Origin: Burkholderiaceae bacterium
GTDB lineage: Bacteria > Pseudomonadota > Gammaproteobacteria > Burkholderiales > Burkholderiaceae_F
Reading direction: 5' to 3'
Assembly: GCA_019236735.1 (NCBI GenBank)
Contig: JAFAIM010000052.1
Coordinates: forward strand, 1 to 64,000
Length of the DNA: 64,000 nucleotides
Shown here in pieces: positions 1-10,677 of the stretch. Below the pieces are notes generated by a model that was not told where the DNA came from, made no database searches, and was given only the letters and a program-made list of their open reading frames with translations. Both the position numbers and the translations under genes were made by a program. Within the stretch, counting starts at the first letter, position 1. Each line of letters begins with the position of its first letter.

Positions 1-1358
1 GTGTGGCCGGGCTGAACGTGTTTCGTCTGCTGAATGAGCCGACCGCCGCTGCGCTCGCCTATGGGCTGGATCATGGGTCCGAGGGCATCTATGCCGTTTA
101 CGACCTCGGCGGCGGCACCTTCGATGTATCGATTCTGCGACTGAGCCGCGGCGTATTCGAAGTGCTTGCCACCGGCGGCGACACCGCACTGGGTGGCGAC
201 GACTTCGACCACCGCGTGTATTGCTGGATCCTGGAGCAGAGCAGTCTTTCGCTGCCGGGCCACGAGGACATGCGGACACTGACGGCCAAGGCGCGCTCCG
301 CCAAAGAGGCGCTGTCTTCGCACCCGTCTGCGACGATCCAGGCGCGTCTGGCGGGTGGGCGCTGGGTGCATTTGACGCTGTCGGCCGAGACCTTTTTCGG
401 CCTCACGCAGCATCTGGTGCAAAAGACGATCGATTCGGCTCGGCGCACGCTCAAGGATGCGGGCCTTGCACCCTCGCAGATCAAGGGCGTTGTGCTGGTC
501 GGTGGGGCTAGCCGGATGCCGCACGTGCGCAAGGCGGTGACGGAACTGTTCGGGCAAGCGCCGCTGACGGACCTGGATCCGGATCAGGTGGTCGCGCTCG
601 GCGCGGCGATTCAAGCCAACTTGCTGGCGGGCAACCGCCCAGAAGGCGACGACTGGCTGCTGCTCGACGTCATTCCGCTTTCGCTGGGACTGGAGACGAT
701 GGGCGGCCTGGTCGAACGCGTGATCGCGCGCAATTCGACCATCCCAGTGGCGCGCGCGCAGGAGTTCACCACGTTCAAGGACGGCCAGTCCGCGATGGTG
801 ATCCATGTCGTTCAGGGCGAGCGCGAGCTGGTGGCGGATTGCCGTTCGCTGGCGCGCTTCGAGCTGCGCGGAATCCCGCCGATGGCGGCAGGCGCAGCGC
901 GCGTGCGGGTCACCTTCCAGGTGGACGCGGATGGGCTGCTGTCGGTGTCGGCGCGCGAGACCACATCCGGGGTTGAGGCCGCAGTGACGGTGCGCCCCTC
1001 CTATGGGCTGTCCGACGACGAGATCGCGAGCATGCTTGCCGATTCGATCGCGAACGCGAGCGAAGACCAGCGGCAGCGCGAACTGCGCGAGCTGCAGGTC
1101 GACGGTCGGCGCCTGCTCGAGGCGACGGGCGCGGCGCTCGCTGCGGACGCGGACCTGCTGCAGCCGGACGAACGCCGCCGGATCGATTCCTCGCTGGCGT
1201 CCCTCGCGCCACTGCTGGAAGGCGATGCGGTCGAAGCGATCAGGCAAGCCGCCGCCGACCTCACGCGCGCCACCGAGGATTTCGCGGCGCGGCGGATGGA
1301 TCGATCGATTCGCCATGCGCTGGCTGGGAGCCGGATCGACGACGTGCTGGCTCGATGA
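1..1358 (+). CDS. hscA: Fe-S assembly chaperone HscA, C-terminal 451 residues (5' end outside window)
   Basis: Specialised Hsp70 that, with HscB, drives transfer of an iron-sulfur cluster from the IscU scaffold to acceptor proteins in the cytoplasm. The readable part begins inside the ATPase domain: [11 protein letters not shown] at fragment residues 11-21, the phosphate-binding DLGGGTF at 34-40 and VGGASRMP at 166-173. The substrate-binding domain follows from about [11 protein letters not shown] (221-231). E. coli HscA has about 616 residues, so roughly 165 N-terminal residues lie before the window. The ferredoxin gene overlaps its stop (ATGATGA) and iscX follows. That context separates HscA from DnaK, which would have a longer acidic tail. 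The frame is intact to its stop. Confidence 0.95.
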   Translation, partial: VAGLNVFRLLNEPTAAALAYGLDHGSEGIYAVYDLGGGTFDVSILRLSRGVFEVLATGGDTALGGDDFDHRVYCWILEQSSLSLPGHEDMRTLTAKARSAKEALSSHPSATIQARLAGGRWVHLTLSAETFFGLTQHLVQKTIDSARRTLKDAGLAPSQIKGVVLVGGASRMPHVRKAVTELFGQAPLTDLDPDQVVALGAAIQANLLAGNRPEGDDWLLLDVIPLSLGLETMGGLVERVIARNSTIPVARAQEFTTFKDGQSAMVIHVVQGERELVADCRSLARFELRGIPPMAAGAARVRVTFQVDADGLLSVSARETTSGVEAAVTVRPSYGLSDDEIASMLADSIANASEDQRQRELRELQVDGRRLLEATGAALAADADLLQPDERRRIDSSLASLAPLLEGDAVEAIRQAAADLTRATEDFAARRMDRSIRHALAGSRIDDVLAR

Positions 1359-1696
1359 TGCCGCGCATCAGCGTGCTCCCCCACCCGGAGATCTGCCCCG
1401 ACGGCGCGGTGGTTGAGGCCGAGCCCGGGCAAAGTGTCTGCCGCGCGCTGTTGGACAACGGCGTTGAGATCGAACACGCGTGCGAGCTATCGTGCGCCTG
1501 CACGACCTGCCATGTAATCGTGCGCGAAGGGTTCGAATCGCTGCCGCCTTCGACCGACGAGGAGGACGACCTGCTCGACCGAGCGTGGGGGCTGACTTCG
1601 AGGTCGCGCCTGTCGTGCCAGGCAAAAGTGACCGACCGTGACCTCGTGATCGAGATCCCGCGTTACTCGATCAACCAGGTCAAGGAACGGCGCTGA
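1355..1696 (+). CDS. fdx: ISC-type [2Fe-2S] ferredoxin
   Basis: Small adrenodoxin-type ferredoxin that supplies electrons during iron-sulfur cluster assembly. It has 113 residues. The cluster ligands fit the C-x5-C-x2-C...C pattern at Cys43, Cys49, Cys52 and Cys88, with an additional Cys47 between the first two. The GFESLP and SRLSCQA stretches match the E. coli Fdx family closely. The ATG overlaps the hscA stop by four bases, and iscX starts 11 bases after its end. This is the usual hscA-fdx-iscX tail of an isc operon, and the tight overlap implies coupled translation with HscA. Confidence 0.95.
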   Translation: MMPRISVLPHPEICPDGAVVEAEPGQSVCRALLDNGVEIEHACELSCACTTCHVIVREGFESLPPSTDEEDDLLDRAWGLTSRSRLSCQAKVTDRDLVIEIPRYSINQVKERR

Positions 1697-1707
1697 AGGC
1701 GAGGCGG

Positions 1708-1914
1708 ATGGAAGAATCGATGAAGTGGACCGATATCGACCAGATCGCTCAGGCGCTGGCCGACCGATTCCCGGACGTGGACCCGAAGACGGTGCGTTTC
1801 ACGGATCTGCACGACTGGGTGTGCGAGCTGCCGGGATTCGACGACGATCCAAAACGCTCGGGCGAGAAGATCCTGGAAGCAATCCAGATGGCTTGGATCG
1901 AGGAAGCCGACTGA
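1708..1914 (+). CDS. iscX: IscX family Fe-S assembly protein
   Basis: Small acidic protein (68 residues) that binds IscS and iron and modulates the rate of cluster assembly. The family pattern KWTD...[13 protein letters not shown]...FDDDP...EKILEAIQ is clear and nearly collinear with E. coli IscX. A second ATG at 1720 (MKWTD) would give a protein closer to the usual 66 residues and may be the true start. It sits directly after fdx as last gene of the isc operon; the next gene begins 7 bases after its stop, so that gene may be cotranscribed. Confidence 0.93.
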   Translation: MEESMKWTDIDQIAQALADRFPDVDPKTVRFTDLHDWVCELPGFDDDPKRSGEKILEAIQMAWIEEAD

Positions 1915-1921
1915 GGGGCGA

Positions 1922-2416
1922 ATGGGAGAGGGGCATATGGGAGACTCTGCCGAATCGAAATGGCGCCACCACGGCGTGCGCGTCGTACACGGCAACGAGC
2001 TCGACACGAATACCCCGCAGACGCCGGGCATGAACCGCGCTGCGGCGATCACGTACGCGCGAGCCGGCGCCGAAAAGCTTTGGGCCGGAACCGTGGTGAT
2101 TCACCCGAACGCGAAGACCGGGCCGCACCATCATGGCCACGTGGAAAGCGTGATCTATATCGTCAGCGGCCGCGCCCGGATGCGGTGGGGTGACCGCCTC
2201 GAATTCGTCGCCGAGGCCGGTCCGGGCGATTTCATCTACGTACCGCCATACGTGCCGCACCAGGAGATCAACGCTGCCGAGGACGAGCCGCTGTCGTGCG
2301 TGTTGGTGCGCAGCGGGCAGGAACCGGTGGTCGTCAACCTCGATATACCGGCGATCGAAGAGCCGGAGGAAGTCCACTGGGTGGATGACATCCATTCCCC
2401 ACCCAACCCGCGATAG
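1922..2416 (+). CDS. Cupin domain protein
   Basis: Single-domain cupin of 164 residues with unknown substrate. Cupin motif 1 is visible around GPHHHGHVES (metal-binding histidines followed by a glutamate) and motif 2 around GDFIYVPPYVPHQ. The conserved barrel is therefore probably metal-loaded. An alternative ATG at 1937 (MGDSAES) has an equally good GAGGGG ribosome-binding site, so the first five residues are uncertain. It follows iscX by 7 bases and may ride on the isc transcript, but nothing in the sequence links it to Fe-S assembly. Its end faces a minus-strand gene across a 47-base gap with no clear terminator. Confidence 0.85.
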   Translation: MGEGHMGDSAESKWRHHGVRVVHGNELDTNTPQTPGMNRAAAITYARAGAEKLWAGTVVIHPNAKTGPHHHGHVESVIYIVSGRARMRWGDRLEFVAEAGPGDFIYVPPYVPHQEINAAEDEPLSCVLVRSGQEPVVVNLDIPAIEEPEEVHWVDDIHSPPNPR

Positions 2417-2463
2417 CTATCGGTTCTCATTCGAGCCTCGTGCCGACGGTCAACAGCTGAGCC

Positions 2464-3114
2464 TCACCCCTTCGCCATGTACTCAGCCTGCTGTTGGAGC
2501 GTGCGCTGCCAGGCCGGTAACGCCTCCAGCGTATGGGTCCAGCGCTCGATCGAGCGGTACTCCTGCACCGGGTACTTCGCCATCGCGGCCATCGTCATCG
2601 CCGAGCCGATCGAGAAGTCGGCCAAGGTCAGTTTCGGCCCGGTCACGAACTCGTTGTGCGCCAGCTGTCCGTCAAGCACCCGTGCGGCTCGGTGGAAGTT
2701 CTCCTGGCCGCGCGCAATTGCAGCGGCGTCGACCTCGTGCACGCCCAGGAACAGCGGCTTGATCACATGCTCGAACACGAAAATGGCGCACGACGAATCC
2801 CAGTGCGCCATATCCCAGAGTTGCCAGCGGGTAACGTTCAGGCGCTCGCGCTCATCCAGCGGCAAAAGGCCGGCCTCGGGCCGGCGCAGAGCCAGGTATT
2901 GCAGGATCGCATCCGACTCCCACAGGACATAGTCGCCGTCCTTCAGCGTCGGCATCCGCATATTGGGGTTCATCGCGGCATAGGCCGGTGCTCGTTGCTC
3001 GCCTTTGCGCAGGTCGACGATGCGGATCTGGTAGGGCAGATCCAGGTGGTTGGCTACCGACACGACTCGGAAAGCCCGCGGCGAGGGCGGAAAAACGTAC
3101 AGTTCGATCGCCAT
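2464..3114 (-). CDS. Glutathione S-transferase family protein
   Basis: Protein of 216 residues with the two-domain GST layout. The thioredoxin-like N-terminal domain (about 1-80) carries the MPTLKDGDYVLWESDAIL region, whose cis-proline and ES-A-I glutathione-binding segment are family hallmarks. The all-helical C-terminal domain contains the N-capping motif TLADFSIG. The substrate cannot be predicted, and no catalytic serine or cysteine near the start is obvious. It lies downstream of the NUDIX gene on the same strand, 54 bases away, and faces the cupin gene. Confidence 0.88.
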   Translation of the reverse strand: MAIELYVFPPSPRAFRVVSVANHLDLPYQIRIVDLRKGEQRAPAYAAMNPNMRMPTLKDGDYVLWESDAILQYLALRRPEAGLLPLDERERLNVTRWQLWDMAHWDSSCAIFVFEHVIKPLFLGVHEVDAAAIARGQENFHRAARVLDGQLAHNEFVTGPKLTLADFSIGSAMTMAAMAKYPVQEYRSIERWTHTLEALPAWQRTLQQQAEYMAKG

Positions 3115-3168
3115 TGCCTCTCCTCGGTAGTCGGATCGGATCCAAGATACCGCAACCGGCGGCGCGCG

Positions 3169-4023
3169 TCATCGGGAAATTGCACCGCGGCTCCGCCGCA
3201 GCCAATCGAGGATCGCCAGCGACGCCTGCAACGTGAAATCGCCGCGCTCGATGCCGTCCAGCGCCGCTTCAACGGAGCGCAGTTCAAAGGCGGAAACCTC
3301 GCCGTCCAGGTTCTTCGGGACAAAATCGTCCGGAAGCGCAACGTCAAACACTTGCGCAGTCTCGATCATCAGACCTTCTGGCACCGGTCGCTGCACCCGT
3401 AGAGACGATCCGCGCACGACGGAAACACCCTCGAGCGTCAAGCCTGCCTCCTCGTACGCCTCGCGCGCGAGCGCCTGCACGTCGCTTTCGTCCGAAGCGA
3501 TCATTCCGCCGGCGAGGTTGTCCCAGCGGTCCGGGTCGCTCAGTTTGTGTGAAGCGCGCCGGGCCGCAAAGAGTGCACCGCCGCGACCGAACGCATTGAG
3601 CTGCACGGAGCGCGTCTCGATTCCGAGCGCGCGGCAGGCGGCGCGTTCAACGGTTCCGATCAGCTCGTTGTCGCTCGCGAACACGTCGAGCAGTTCCCGC
3701 CGTCCGGCGCGCACGATTCCGCGCTCACGCAATCGCTCCGCCGCCCATCCAAGAAGGTGCGTAGCCTCCTGCGCATCGGCCACCGGGCGCGATGGGGCAA
3801 CCCAGCCGGTTTCGAACACGAACGGCGAGGGCGGTTGCAACAGGCACGTCCTGGTTGCTGGTGCGAGCCAGCCGCACACGCGTCCCCGCAGCGCGAGTGG
3901 CACGTATTCGGCACCCAGCGGCCGGTTCGCGTGCTGCTGGCACGCGAGCCAGAGGCGCAGCAGCCGCCCGGTGTTCTCGGCAGGCGCCCCGGCGCCTCCA
4001 GCCGCGCGGTCAGTGCACGCCAT
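3169..4023 (-). CDS. NUDIX hydrolase with N-terminal DUF4743-like domain
   Basis: Predicted nucleoside-diphosphate-linked hydrolase of 284 residues. The NUDIX box is perfect: G173-x5-E-x7-REAYEE-AG-L195. About 130 residues precede the NUDIX fold. The segment with GWLAP and FETGWVAP resembles the extra domain of Tnr3/thiamine-pyrophosphokinase-related NUDIX proteins (DUF4743). The assignment of that domain is from memory of the family, so the substrate (possibly an oxidised thiamine diphosphate) is inference. The gene begins immediately after the lysS stop with no gap, so it is almost certainly translated from the prfB-lysS transcript. Confidence 0.85.
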   Translation of the reverse strand: MACTDRAAGGAGAPAENTGRLLRLWLACQQHANRPLGAEYVPLALRGRVCGWLAPATRTCLLQPPSPFVFETGWVAPSRPVADAQEATHLLGWAAERLRERGIVRAGRRELLDVFASDNELIGTVERAACRALGIETRSVQLNAFGRGGALFAARRASHKLSDPDRWDNLAGGMIASDESDVQALAREAYEEAGLTLEGVSVVRGSSLRVQRPVPEGLMIETAQVFDVALPDDFVPKNLDGEVSAFELRSVEAALDGIERGDFTLQASLAILDWLRRSRGAISR

Positions 4024-5535
<1,512 letters not shown>

Positions 5536-5543
5536 GAGAGCGG

Positions 5544-6648
5544 TCAGACGCCCTGCTTCAGACTGGCGGTGATCAGATCATCCAGGTCCCCGTCCAGCAC
5601 TGCCTGGGTGTTGCCGATCTCGACCTGCGTTCGCAGGTCCTTGATGCGGGATTGGTCCAGCACGTACGAACGGATCTGGTGGCCCCAGGCCACGTCGGTC
5701 TTGGATTCCTCCAGGCGGGACTGTTCGGCCAAGCGCTTGCGCATCTCCAGCTCGAACAGCCTGGATCTGAGCATCGCCATGCATTCAGCGCGGTTGCGGT
5801 GCTGCGAACGGTCGTTCTGGCTCTGCACGACGATACCGGTCGGAATGTGGGTGATTCGAACCGCTGATTCGGTTTTGTTGACGTGCTGGCCGCCGGCTCC
5901 CGAGGCTCGATACACGTCGATGCGAAGATCGGCTGGGTTGATCTCGACCTGCACCGTGTCGTCGACCTCCGGATAGACGAACACGCTGGCGAACGAGGTA
6001 TGTCGGCGCGCGTTGGAGTCGAACGGAGACTTGCGCACCAGCCGGTGCACTCCGGTCTCCGTTCGCAACATGCCGTACGCGTATGAACCGGAGACTTTGA
6101 TCGTCGCGCTTTTGATCCCGGCCACTTCACCGGCCGACTCCTCCAGCACTTCGGCCTTGAAGCTCTTGCGTTCGGCGTAGCGCAGGTACATCCGCTCGAG
6201 CATCGCGGCCCAGTCCTGTGCTTCGGTTCCGCCTGCGCCCGCCTGGATGTCCAGGAAGCAGTTGTTCGGGTCCAGCGGGTTGTGGAACATCCGCCGGAAC
6301 TCCAGATCGCCGATCTCGCGCGCGAGCGACGCCACGTCGGCCTCGATCGCCGTCAGCGCCGCAATGTCCCGATCGCTGCGCGACAGCTCGAACAGCTCGG
6401 TCGCGTCACCCAGATCGTGGTCGAGACGGTGCATCCGATCGACCACTTCCTCGAGCGACTTCTTCTCGCGTCCGAGATCCTGTGCCCGCTTGGGATCGCC
6501 CCAGATGTTCGGCTGCTCGAGCGCAAGGACCACTTCGCTCAGCCGCTTCTGCTTGGTGTCGACGTCAAAGATACCTCCGCAGATCCGATAGCCGGCTGCG
6601 CAGGTCGGACAGGGTTGCGGCGGTCTGATTGAGCTGTTCGGCGTCCAT
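5544..6648 (-). CDS. prfB: Peptide chain release factor 2, with programmed +1 frameshift
   Basis: RF2 recognises UGA and UAA stop codons and triggers peptide release. The main frame contains the SPF stop-reading tripeptide (VRKSPFDSN) and the catalytic GGQ (GAGGQHVNK). Translation begins at the ATG at 6648 ([16 protein letters not shown]...) in a different frame and meets an in-frame UGA at 6567-6565 after 27 codons. A +1 shift at CUU-UGA-C joins it to DVDTKQKR. The product would have 367 residues, the normal RF2 length. The open frame can be read upstream to 6911 without the shift, but that extension has no RF2 similarity. lysS follows 8 bases later. Confidence 0.96.
6564..6579 (-). promoter_or_regulatory. 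prfB: RF2 programmed +1 frameshift site
   Basis: On the minus strand the bases read CGGAGGTATCTTTGAC. An internal Shine-Dalgarno-like GGAGG sits three bases before the CUU slippery codon, followed by UGA and C, a poor termination context. This is the arrangement known from E. coli prfB (AGGGGGUAUCUUUGAC). When RF2 is scarce, the ribosome pauses at UGA and slips +1, so RF2 controls its own synthesis. The site is directly visible; the regulatory role is known from the family. Confidence 0.95.
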
Positions 6649-7028
6649 GGTTTTTCGTCTCCGATGCGCCGATTATCGCCGAACTGAAAGGGCGGAGCGG
6701 CCGGGTGCAGTCTCGCTCCTGGGGCGCCTTTCGCCACCACGGGGGCGGAGGCGGTGCCGCTGGTGGGTTGTAGCCGGCCGACCAGGGGCAGCCAGCACCG
6801 GCGCGGCCTTGCGCGGATACCCGGTCCGTCGAACCGAATTCGACCACACGGGACCCTTGCCGCGAAACCTTGCCCGAACGCCGTTGCCTCGCGTGTGATG
6901 TTGAACAACACGCGCAGGCAACCAGGATCCGGGCGGGATGGGACCGGCTATACCCGACGCGGCTCGCCATCACTGACGGCGACAGGACTGCCAACGGCGC
7001 CTGATCCGAACAGGCGCGAACTGGGCAC
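6649..7028. other. Intergenic stretch upstream of prfB
   Basis: A 380-base interval between the divergent prfB and DUF5681 genes. It must hold the prfB promoter reading leftward, but I could not pick out a convincing -35/-10 pair in this GC-rich DNA. No open frame here has recognisable protein character; the frames that cross it are unmatched extensions of prfB or random. It marks the left edge of the accessory interval that separates prfB from recJ. Confidence 0.5.
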
Positions 7029-7500
7029 ATGCCGAAGTTTCAGGTGGGCCAAAGCGGCAATCCAAGCGGTAGGCCACCGAACCGCGGGAAGACGGCGTTG
7101 CTCAGGCGCGCCATGGAACGGCAGTCGAAGGCGATCATCGATCGTGTGATCCATGCGGCGATCGGCGGGGATGTTCAGTGCGCGAAGCTGGTCCTGGACC
7201 GCGTCTGCCCGCCGTTGCGCCCGGTCGATCTGCCTGTGCAACTACTCGGCGCCGACGGCGACGCCTGGGCCCGCGTCAACACGGTTATGACTGCTGCGCT
7301 CAGCGGGACGATCACGCCGGACGCCTGCGATGGCGTTGCTGGCCGCCTTGGCGCATGGTGCGAGGGTAATTGACAGCGCGACTCCGGGAAAACGGATCGC
7401 TGCCCTGGAAAGACGCTTCGACATAGGACCACCGTCGGCGACAGGGCCAGGAGCACCCGCGCCCGCGAGCGGGGTCCCTACGATGGCCAGCGGGCGTTGA
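7029..7500 (+). pseudogene. DUF5681 family gene broken by a frameshift
   Basis: The first frame (7029-7373, 114 residues) opens with the DUF5681 signature FQVGQSGNPSGRPP and runs normally to about SGTITPDA near 7325. It then loses family character and stops. From about 7331 another frame continues with AMALLAALAHGARVIDSA and GKRIAALERRF, typical of the C-terminal end of DUF5681 proteins, to a TGA at 7498-7500. One extra T near GACGCCTGCGATGG would explain the shift. DUF5681 proteins are mostly phage- or mobile-element-associated and have no established function. A sequencing error cannot be excluded, but the join of two family-like segments is clear. No other phage gene is nearby. Confidence 0.75.
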
Positions 7501-7642
7501 GCGGTGCATCGCAACATGAGCGCCCGCTAACGCGGCAAGGTATCGATCTTTCGGACTGGCTCAGTTCGGCCAGGAGCCGACTACTGAGGGCACAAGGAAG
7601 CTCGGACAAGAGCGGCCCGCCGAGGCTCCTTTGCAGACGCGT

Positions 7643-9607
7643 TCAGCGCGGCAGCGCATAGGCGATTAGATAATCGCCCCGCGTACTGTCGCTCTTATAG
7701 CCGCCGGCGGCGATCACGAGATACTGCCGCCCGGAGATGGAATAGGTCATGGGTGTGGCCTGTCCCCCGGCGGGAAGCTTCACTTCCCAGAGGAGCTTAC
7801 CGCTATCCGTGTCGAACGCACGCAGGCGGTCGTCGAGACTGGCGGCGATGAACACCAAGCCGCCGCCTGTGACGACAGGACCGCCCAGACCCGGCATGCC
7901 CAGAGGCACATGAATGAACGGTGTATCGCCGAGGGGGATTTGCCATTTGATCGTCCCGTGCTCCATATCCACCGCCGTAAGCACGCCCCAGGGCGGCTTT
8001 ACGCACGGAATGCCAAGGTCGGACTTGAACACTTTGCGACGCATTCCGTACGGTGTGCCTTCCTGACGTCCGAACTCCCATTCCGCGTATTTGCCCGACG
8101 CACGTTCCTTCTCCCATCGGGCACGCGGCACGAGCTCGACGATGAACGGCAGATTGATCGTGTTGACGACAGCGAGTTGACGCTTGGGATCGAACGCGAT
8201 GCCACCCCAATTGACACCGCCAGCACTGCCGGGCTGCATGATGGATTCCTTGAGCCGCGGCGGCTGGAAGATGCCTTCCGAGCGGTAGCTCTCGATACGC
8301 CTGCGGCACGCCCGGGTGTCGAACCAGGCGATCCCCCAAGCGTCATCTTCCGTGACCGGCGCCTGACGCGCCAGCGGTGGTGGCGCGACAGGATAAGGTT
8401 GCGTGGGCGAAGGGTGCTCGCCCGGAACTGCGTCCTGCGGCACGGGCCTTTCGATGATCGGGAAAAGTGGCGCGCCGCTCTCGCGGTCGAATGTGTAAAG
8501 GAAACCGGACTTGGTCGCTTGGATGACGGCGGCCACACGCCCGCCGTCGTGCAGAATCTCTACCAGCGTTGGCTGGGACCCGACGTCGTAGTCCCAGAGA
8601 TCATGGTGCACCAGCTGCTGGCCCCAGCTGAACGTGCCGGTATTGCCGTCAAGGGCCACCACCGAGTTAGCCCAGCGATTATCGCCCGGGCGTTCGCCAC
8701 CGAAGAAATCCGGGCTCGCGGATCCGGTGGGCACGAATACGAGGTGGCGGCTCGGGTCCACCGACAGTGGCGCCCAGGCATTGGCCGCGCTCGCCGTTTT
8801 GACGCTCTCCGGAGTCCATTCCTTGTACACCGGATTGGATTCATCACGCGGGATCGGGTCCCAGCTCCAGACCAACTTGCCGGTCCTGGCATCGAACGCC
8901 CGCACGGTGCCGAGTTCAACGAGCACAGCGCGATTGTCGCCGATGGATGACCCGACGATGACCTTCCCGTCCAGGACGGCGGATGGGGAGGTCACGAGAT
9001 AGTCCCGCCACTCGTCACCCTCCTTGAACTGCGAACGCACGCCCTTCAGCAGGTTCACGGTGCCATGCTCACCGAAATCAGCGCAGGGCTTTCCCGTCGC
9101 CGCATCAAGCGCGAGCAACCTGCCGTCCAGCGTGGGTGCGTAAATGCGCGCATGGCACGGGGCGGCCTGAGGGCTAAGATCATCCACCCACAGGGATACC
9201 CCGCGCGACACACCGTCAGAATAGTGCAGGTCTCTGCGACTCTCGCTGTTGTGGCGCCAGCGCAGCGTGCCGGTGACCGCGTCTACTGCGACGACGTCCG
9301 TGCCGCTGGTCGTGAGATAGAGCGTGCCGTCGTAGAGGATAGGGGTGGCTTCGAATGCCGAGCGATTCCAGTCTTTTACGCCATGGCCGAGTTCGCCCGT
9401 ACGGAAGATCCAGGCCACGCGAAGCCGGCCAACATTGGCCGGCGTTATCTCGGCCAGGGGCGAGTACCGGCTCCCGCCAGCGTCACCCCCATAGGCAGGC
9501 CAATCCGCATCAGGTGTCGGAGCAGCCGAGACACTGGTGACGACCGCAAGCACCTGCAGCCCGATGAACGGGCGAGTGATCGTCTGACGCGGTTCGGGCG
9601 TGTCCAT
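7643..9607 (-). CDS. PQQ-dependent (glucose/alcohol-type) quinoprotein dehydrogenase
   Basis: Predicted periplasmic quinoprotein of about 654 residues that oxidises a sugar or alcohol using pyrroloquinoline quinone and passes electrons to ubiquinone. The start ATG at 9607 gives MDTPEPRQ followed by a hydrophobic stretch ending in VSAAP, which fits a signal peptide or anchor; the frame is open upstream to 9730 but without protein character. Beta-propeller repeats are visible as WPAYGGDAGGSRYSPL, NVGRLRVAWIFRTGE, VDAVTGTLRW and GKLVWSWDPI. The C-terminal end (GMPGLGGPVVTGGGLVF) resembles the membrane glucose dehydrogenase subgroup, but the five N-terminal membrane helices of Gcd are absent. No PQQ synthesis gene and no partner cytochrome is in the window. 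It belongs to the accessory interval. Confidence 0.88.
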   Translation of the reverse strand: MDTPEPRQTITRPFIGLQVLAVVTSVSAAPTPDADWPAYGGDAGGSRYSPLAEITPANVGRLRVAWIFRTGELGHGVKDWNRSAFEATPILYDGTLYLTTSGTDVVAVDAVTGTLRWRHNSESRRDLHYSDGVSRGVSLWVDDLSPQAAPCHARIYAPTLDGRLLALDAATGKPCADFGEHGTVNLLKGVRSQFKEGDEWRDYLVTSPSAVLDGKVIVGSSIGDNRAVLVELGTVRAFDARTGKLVWSWDPIPRDESNPVYKEWTPESVKTASAANAWAPLSVDPSRHLVFVPTGSASPDFFGGERPGDNRWANSVVALDGNTGTFSWGQQLVHHDLWDYDVGSQPTLVEILHDGGRVAAVIQATKSGFLYTFDRESGAPLFPIIERPVPQDAVPGEHPSPTQPYPVAPPPLARQAPVTEDDAWGIAWFDTRACRRRIESYRSEGIFQPPRLKESIMQPGSAGGVNWGGIAFDPKRQLAVVNTINLPFIVELVPRARWEKERASGKYAEWEFGRQEGTPYGMRRKVFKSDLGIPCVKPPWGVLTAVDMEHGTIKWQIPLGDTPFIHVPLGMPGLGGPVVTGGGLVFIAASLDDRLRAFDTDSGKLLWEVKLPAGGQATPMTYSISGRQYLVIAAGGYKSDSTRGDYLIAYALPR

Positions 9608-10221
9608 CGCCACGGGCGATCTTACGAGGAGGCTGCTGCTTTTGCGATGATACGGTGAGGCGATGTGAATCGCCCCGGGTTCTCCGGAGGCTTCCGAGTT
9701 TGAGTCAGGCTGGGATAGCCGGACTTTCACTACGACAGTGCGAACTCGTCACGCTCGTCGCGTTTCGCCTCTGCAGTGCGTCGAGGCCGTGTGAAAACGG
9801 GAGTCCGCTTTGGCGCGATGCTGCGGCGAGCGCTGATGTCGGCTCAGGGTCGCGTGCACGCGATGAAGGTCAGCATTGTGGCGCTCGGTCGAAATTCGGG
9901 TCTGCGGCGCTGAGCCGGCCCTCAGCGATCCTGGGACTGGCGTAGAACGCATCGCCGCCGTACGATTTCGACTGCAGCGGCCGCTGGCCGAAGCCAGGGT
10001 CCGCCCATGACCCGTCCGTTCGCCGGTATCCCGAAATTCGCTCCGAAGCGGGCGCCCCCGCTGGGAGACCAGCTAATTCGCGGGCGGGAGACCGGGAGAT
10101 CCAACTACGAGGTGATGATAAGCGCCCGATAACTGCGGCACTCCCTCGAGGTCCGGGCCGGCCTGCTGTTCGGGCAGTACGATTGCAGAAACTTCACAGC
10201 GCAGCGGTGCGCTTGATCGTT
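9608..10221. other. Intergenic region, no gene recognised; possible mobile-element debris
   Basis: About 610 bases between the dehydrogenase and the DUF302 gene, both on the minus strand. Short open frames exist on both strands but none has recognisable protein character. The segments around 9785-9830 (GAGGCCGTGTGAAAACG) and 10080-10140 (TGATAAGCGCCCGATAACTG) look to me like insertion-sequence end debris. I cannot confirm this without a search, and no transposase frame is present. A promoter for the dehydrogenase should lie near 9610-9700, but I see no clear hexamer pair. Confidence 0.4.
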
Positions 10222-10677
10222 TCACTCGAAGGTCGCGTCGAGAAGCGCGGCGAGTCCGGAGATGTTCTTCACCAAGTTTTCCGGAATCGCGTGACGTTCT
10301 TCCAGCGTTTCGGGGTTCCAGTGCGCTACGTGCGTAGCGCCGTCACCGGCCTGCCAGATCAGCACGTGCAACGGCAGATCGATCGCGGACGTTGGCGCAG
10401 CTACCATGACCGGTGTGCCGCCCTTGGGATTTCCCAGCACCAGGACGATCGTCGGCGGCATCACCAGCCCCACGTTCTGCGCATTCCTGGCATGGTCGAT
10501 ACGCGCAAAAATGGTCAGGCCGCGCGCCTTGGCAGCCGCTTCGATCTTGTCGGCGGCCTCATCGACCGTGACGGGAACGATGCGCGAGAGCAGCCCGTGC
10601 TCCGCATGCGCGGGCAGGCTCAGGCCCAGCCAAGACAGCAATGCGAAGGCGGCAAGTACGAAAGATCTAACGATCAT
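10222..10677 (-). CDS. DUF302 domain secreted protein
   Basis: Protein of 151 residues with a clear signal peptide: MIVRSFVLAAFALL with cleavage likely after PAHA. The mature part is a DUF302 domain, seen in the pattern VDEAADKIEAAAKARGLTIFARIDH and the VLVLGNPKGGTPVM segment. DUF302 folds are small alpha/beta domains of unknown function, often periplasmic. The ATG at 10677 was chosen because GGGAG lies just upstream and the signal peptide begins there; the frame is open further upstream to 10746. Its start overlaps the end of the preceding membrane-protein fragment by 11 bases, so the two are probably cotranscribed. Confidence 0.85.
   Translation of the reverse strand: MIVRSFVLAAFALLSWLGLSLPAHAEHGLLSRIVPVTVDEAADKIEAAAKARGLTIFARIDHARNAQNVGLVMPPTIVLVLGNPKGGTPVMVAAPTSAIDLPLHVLIWQAGDGATHVAHWNPETLEERHAIPENLVKNISGLAALLDATFE

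Noticed and set aside
6649-6911. N-terminal extension of RF2 in the zero frame
   Set aside because: It has no RF2 similarity, and the true N-terminus is found in the neighbouring frame through the frameshift site.
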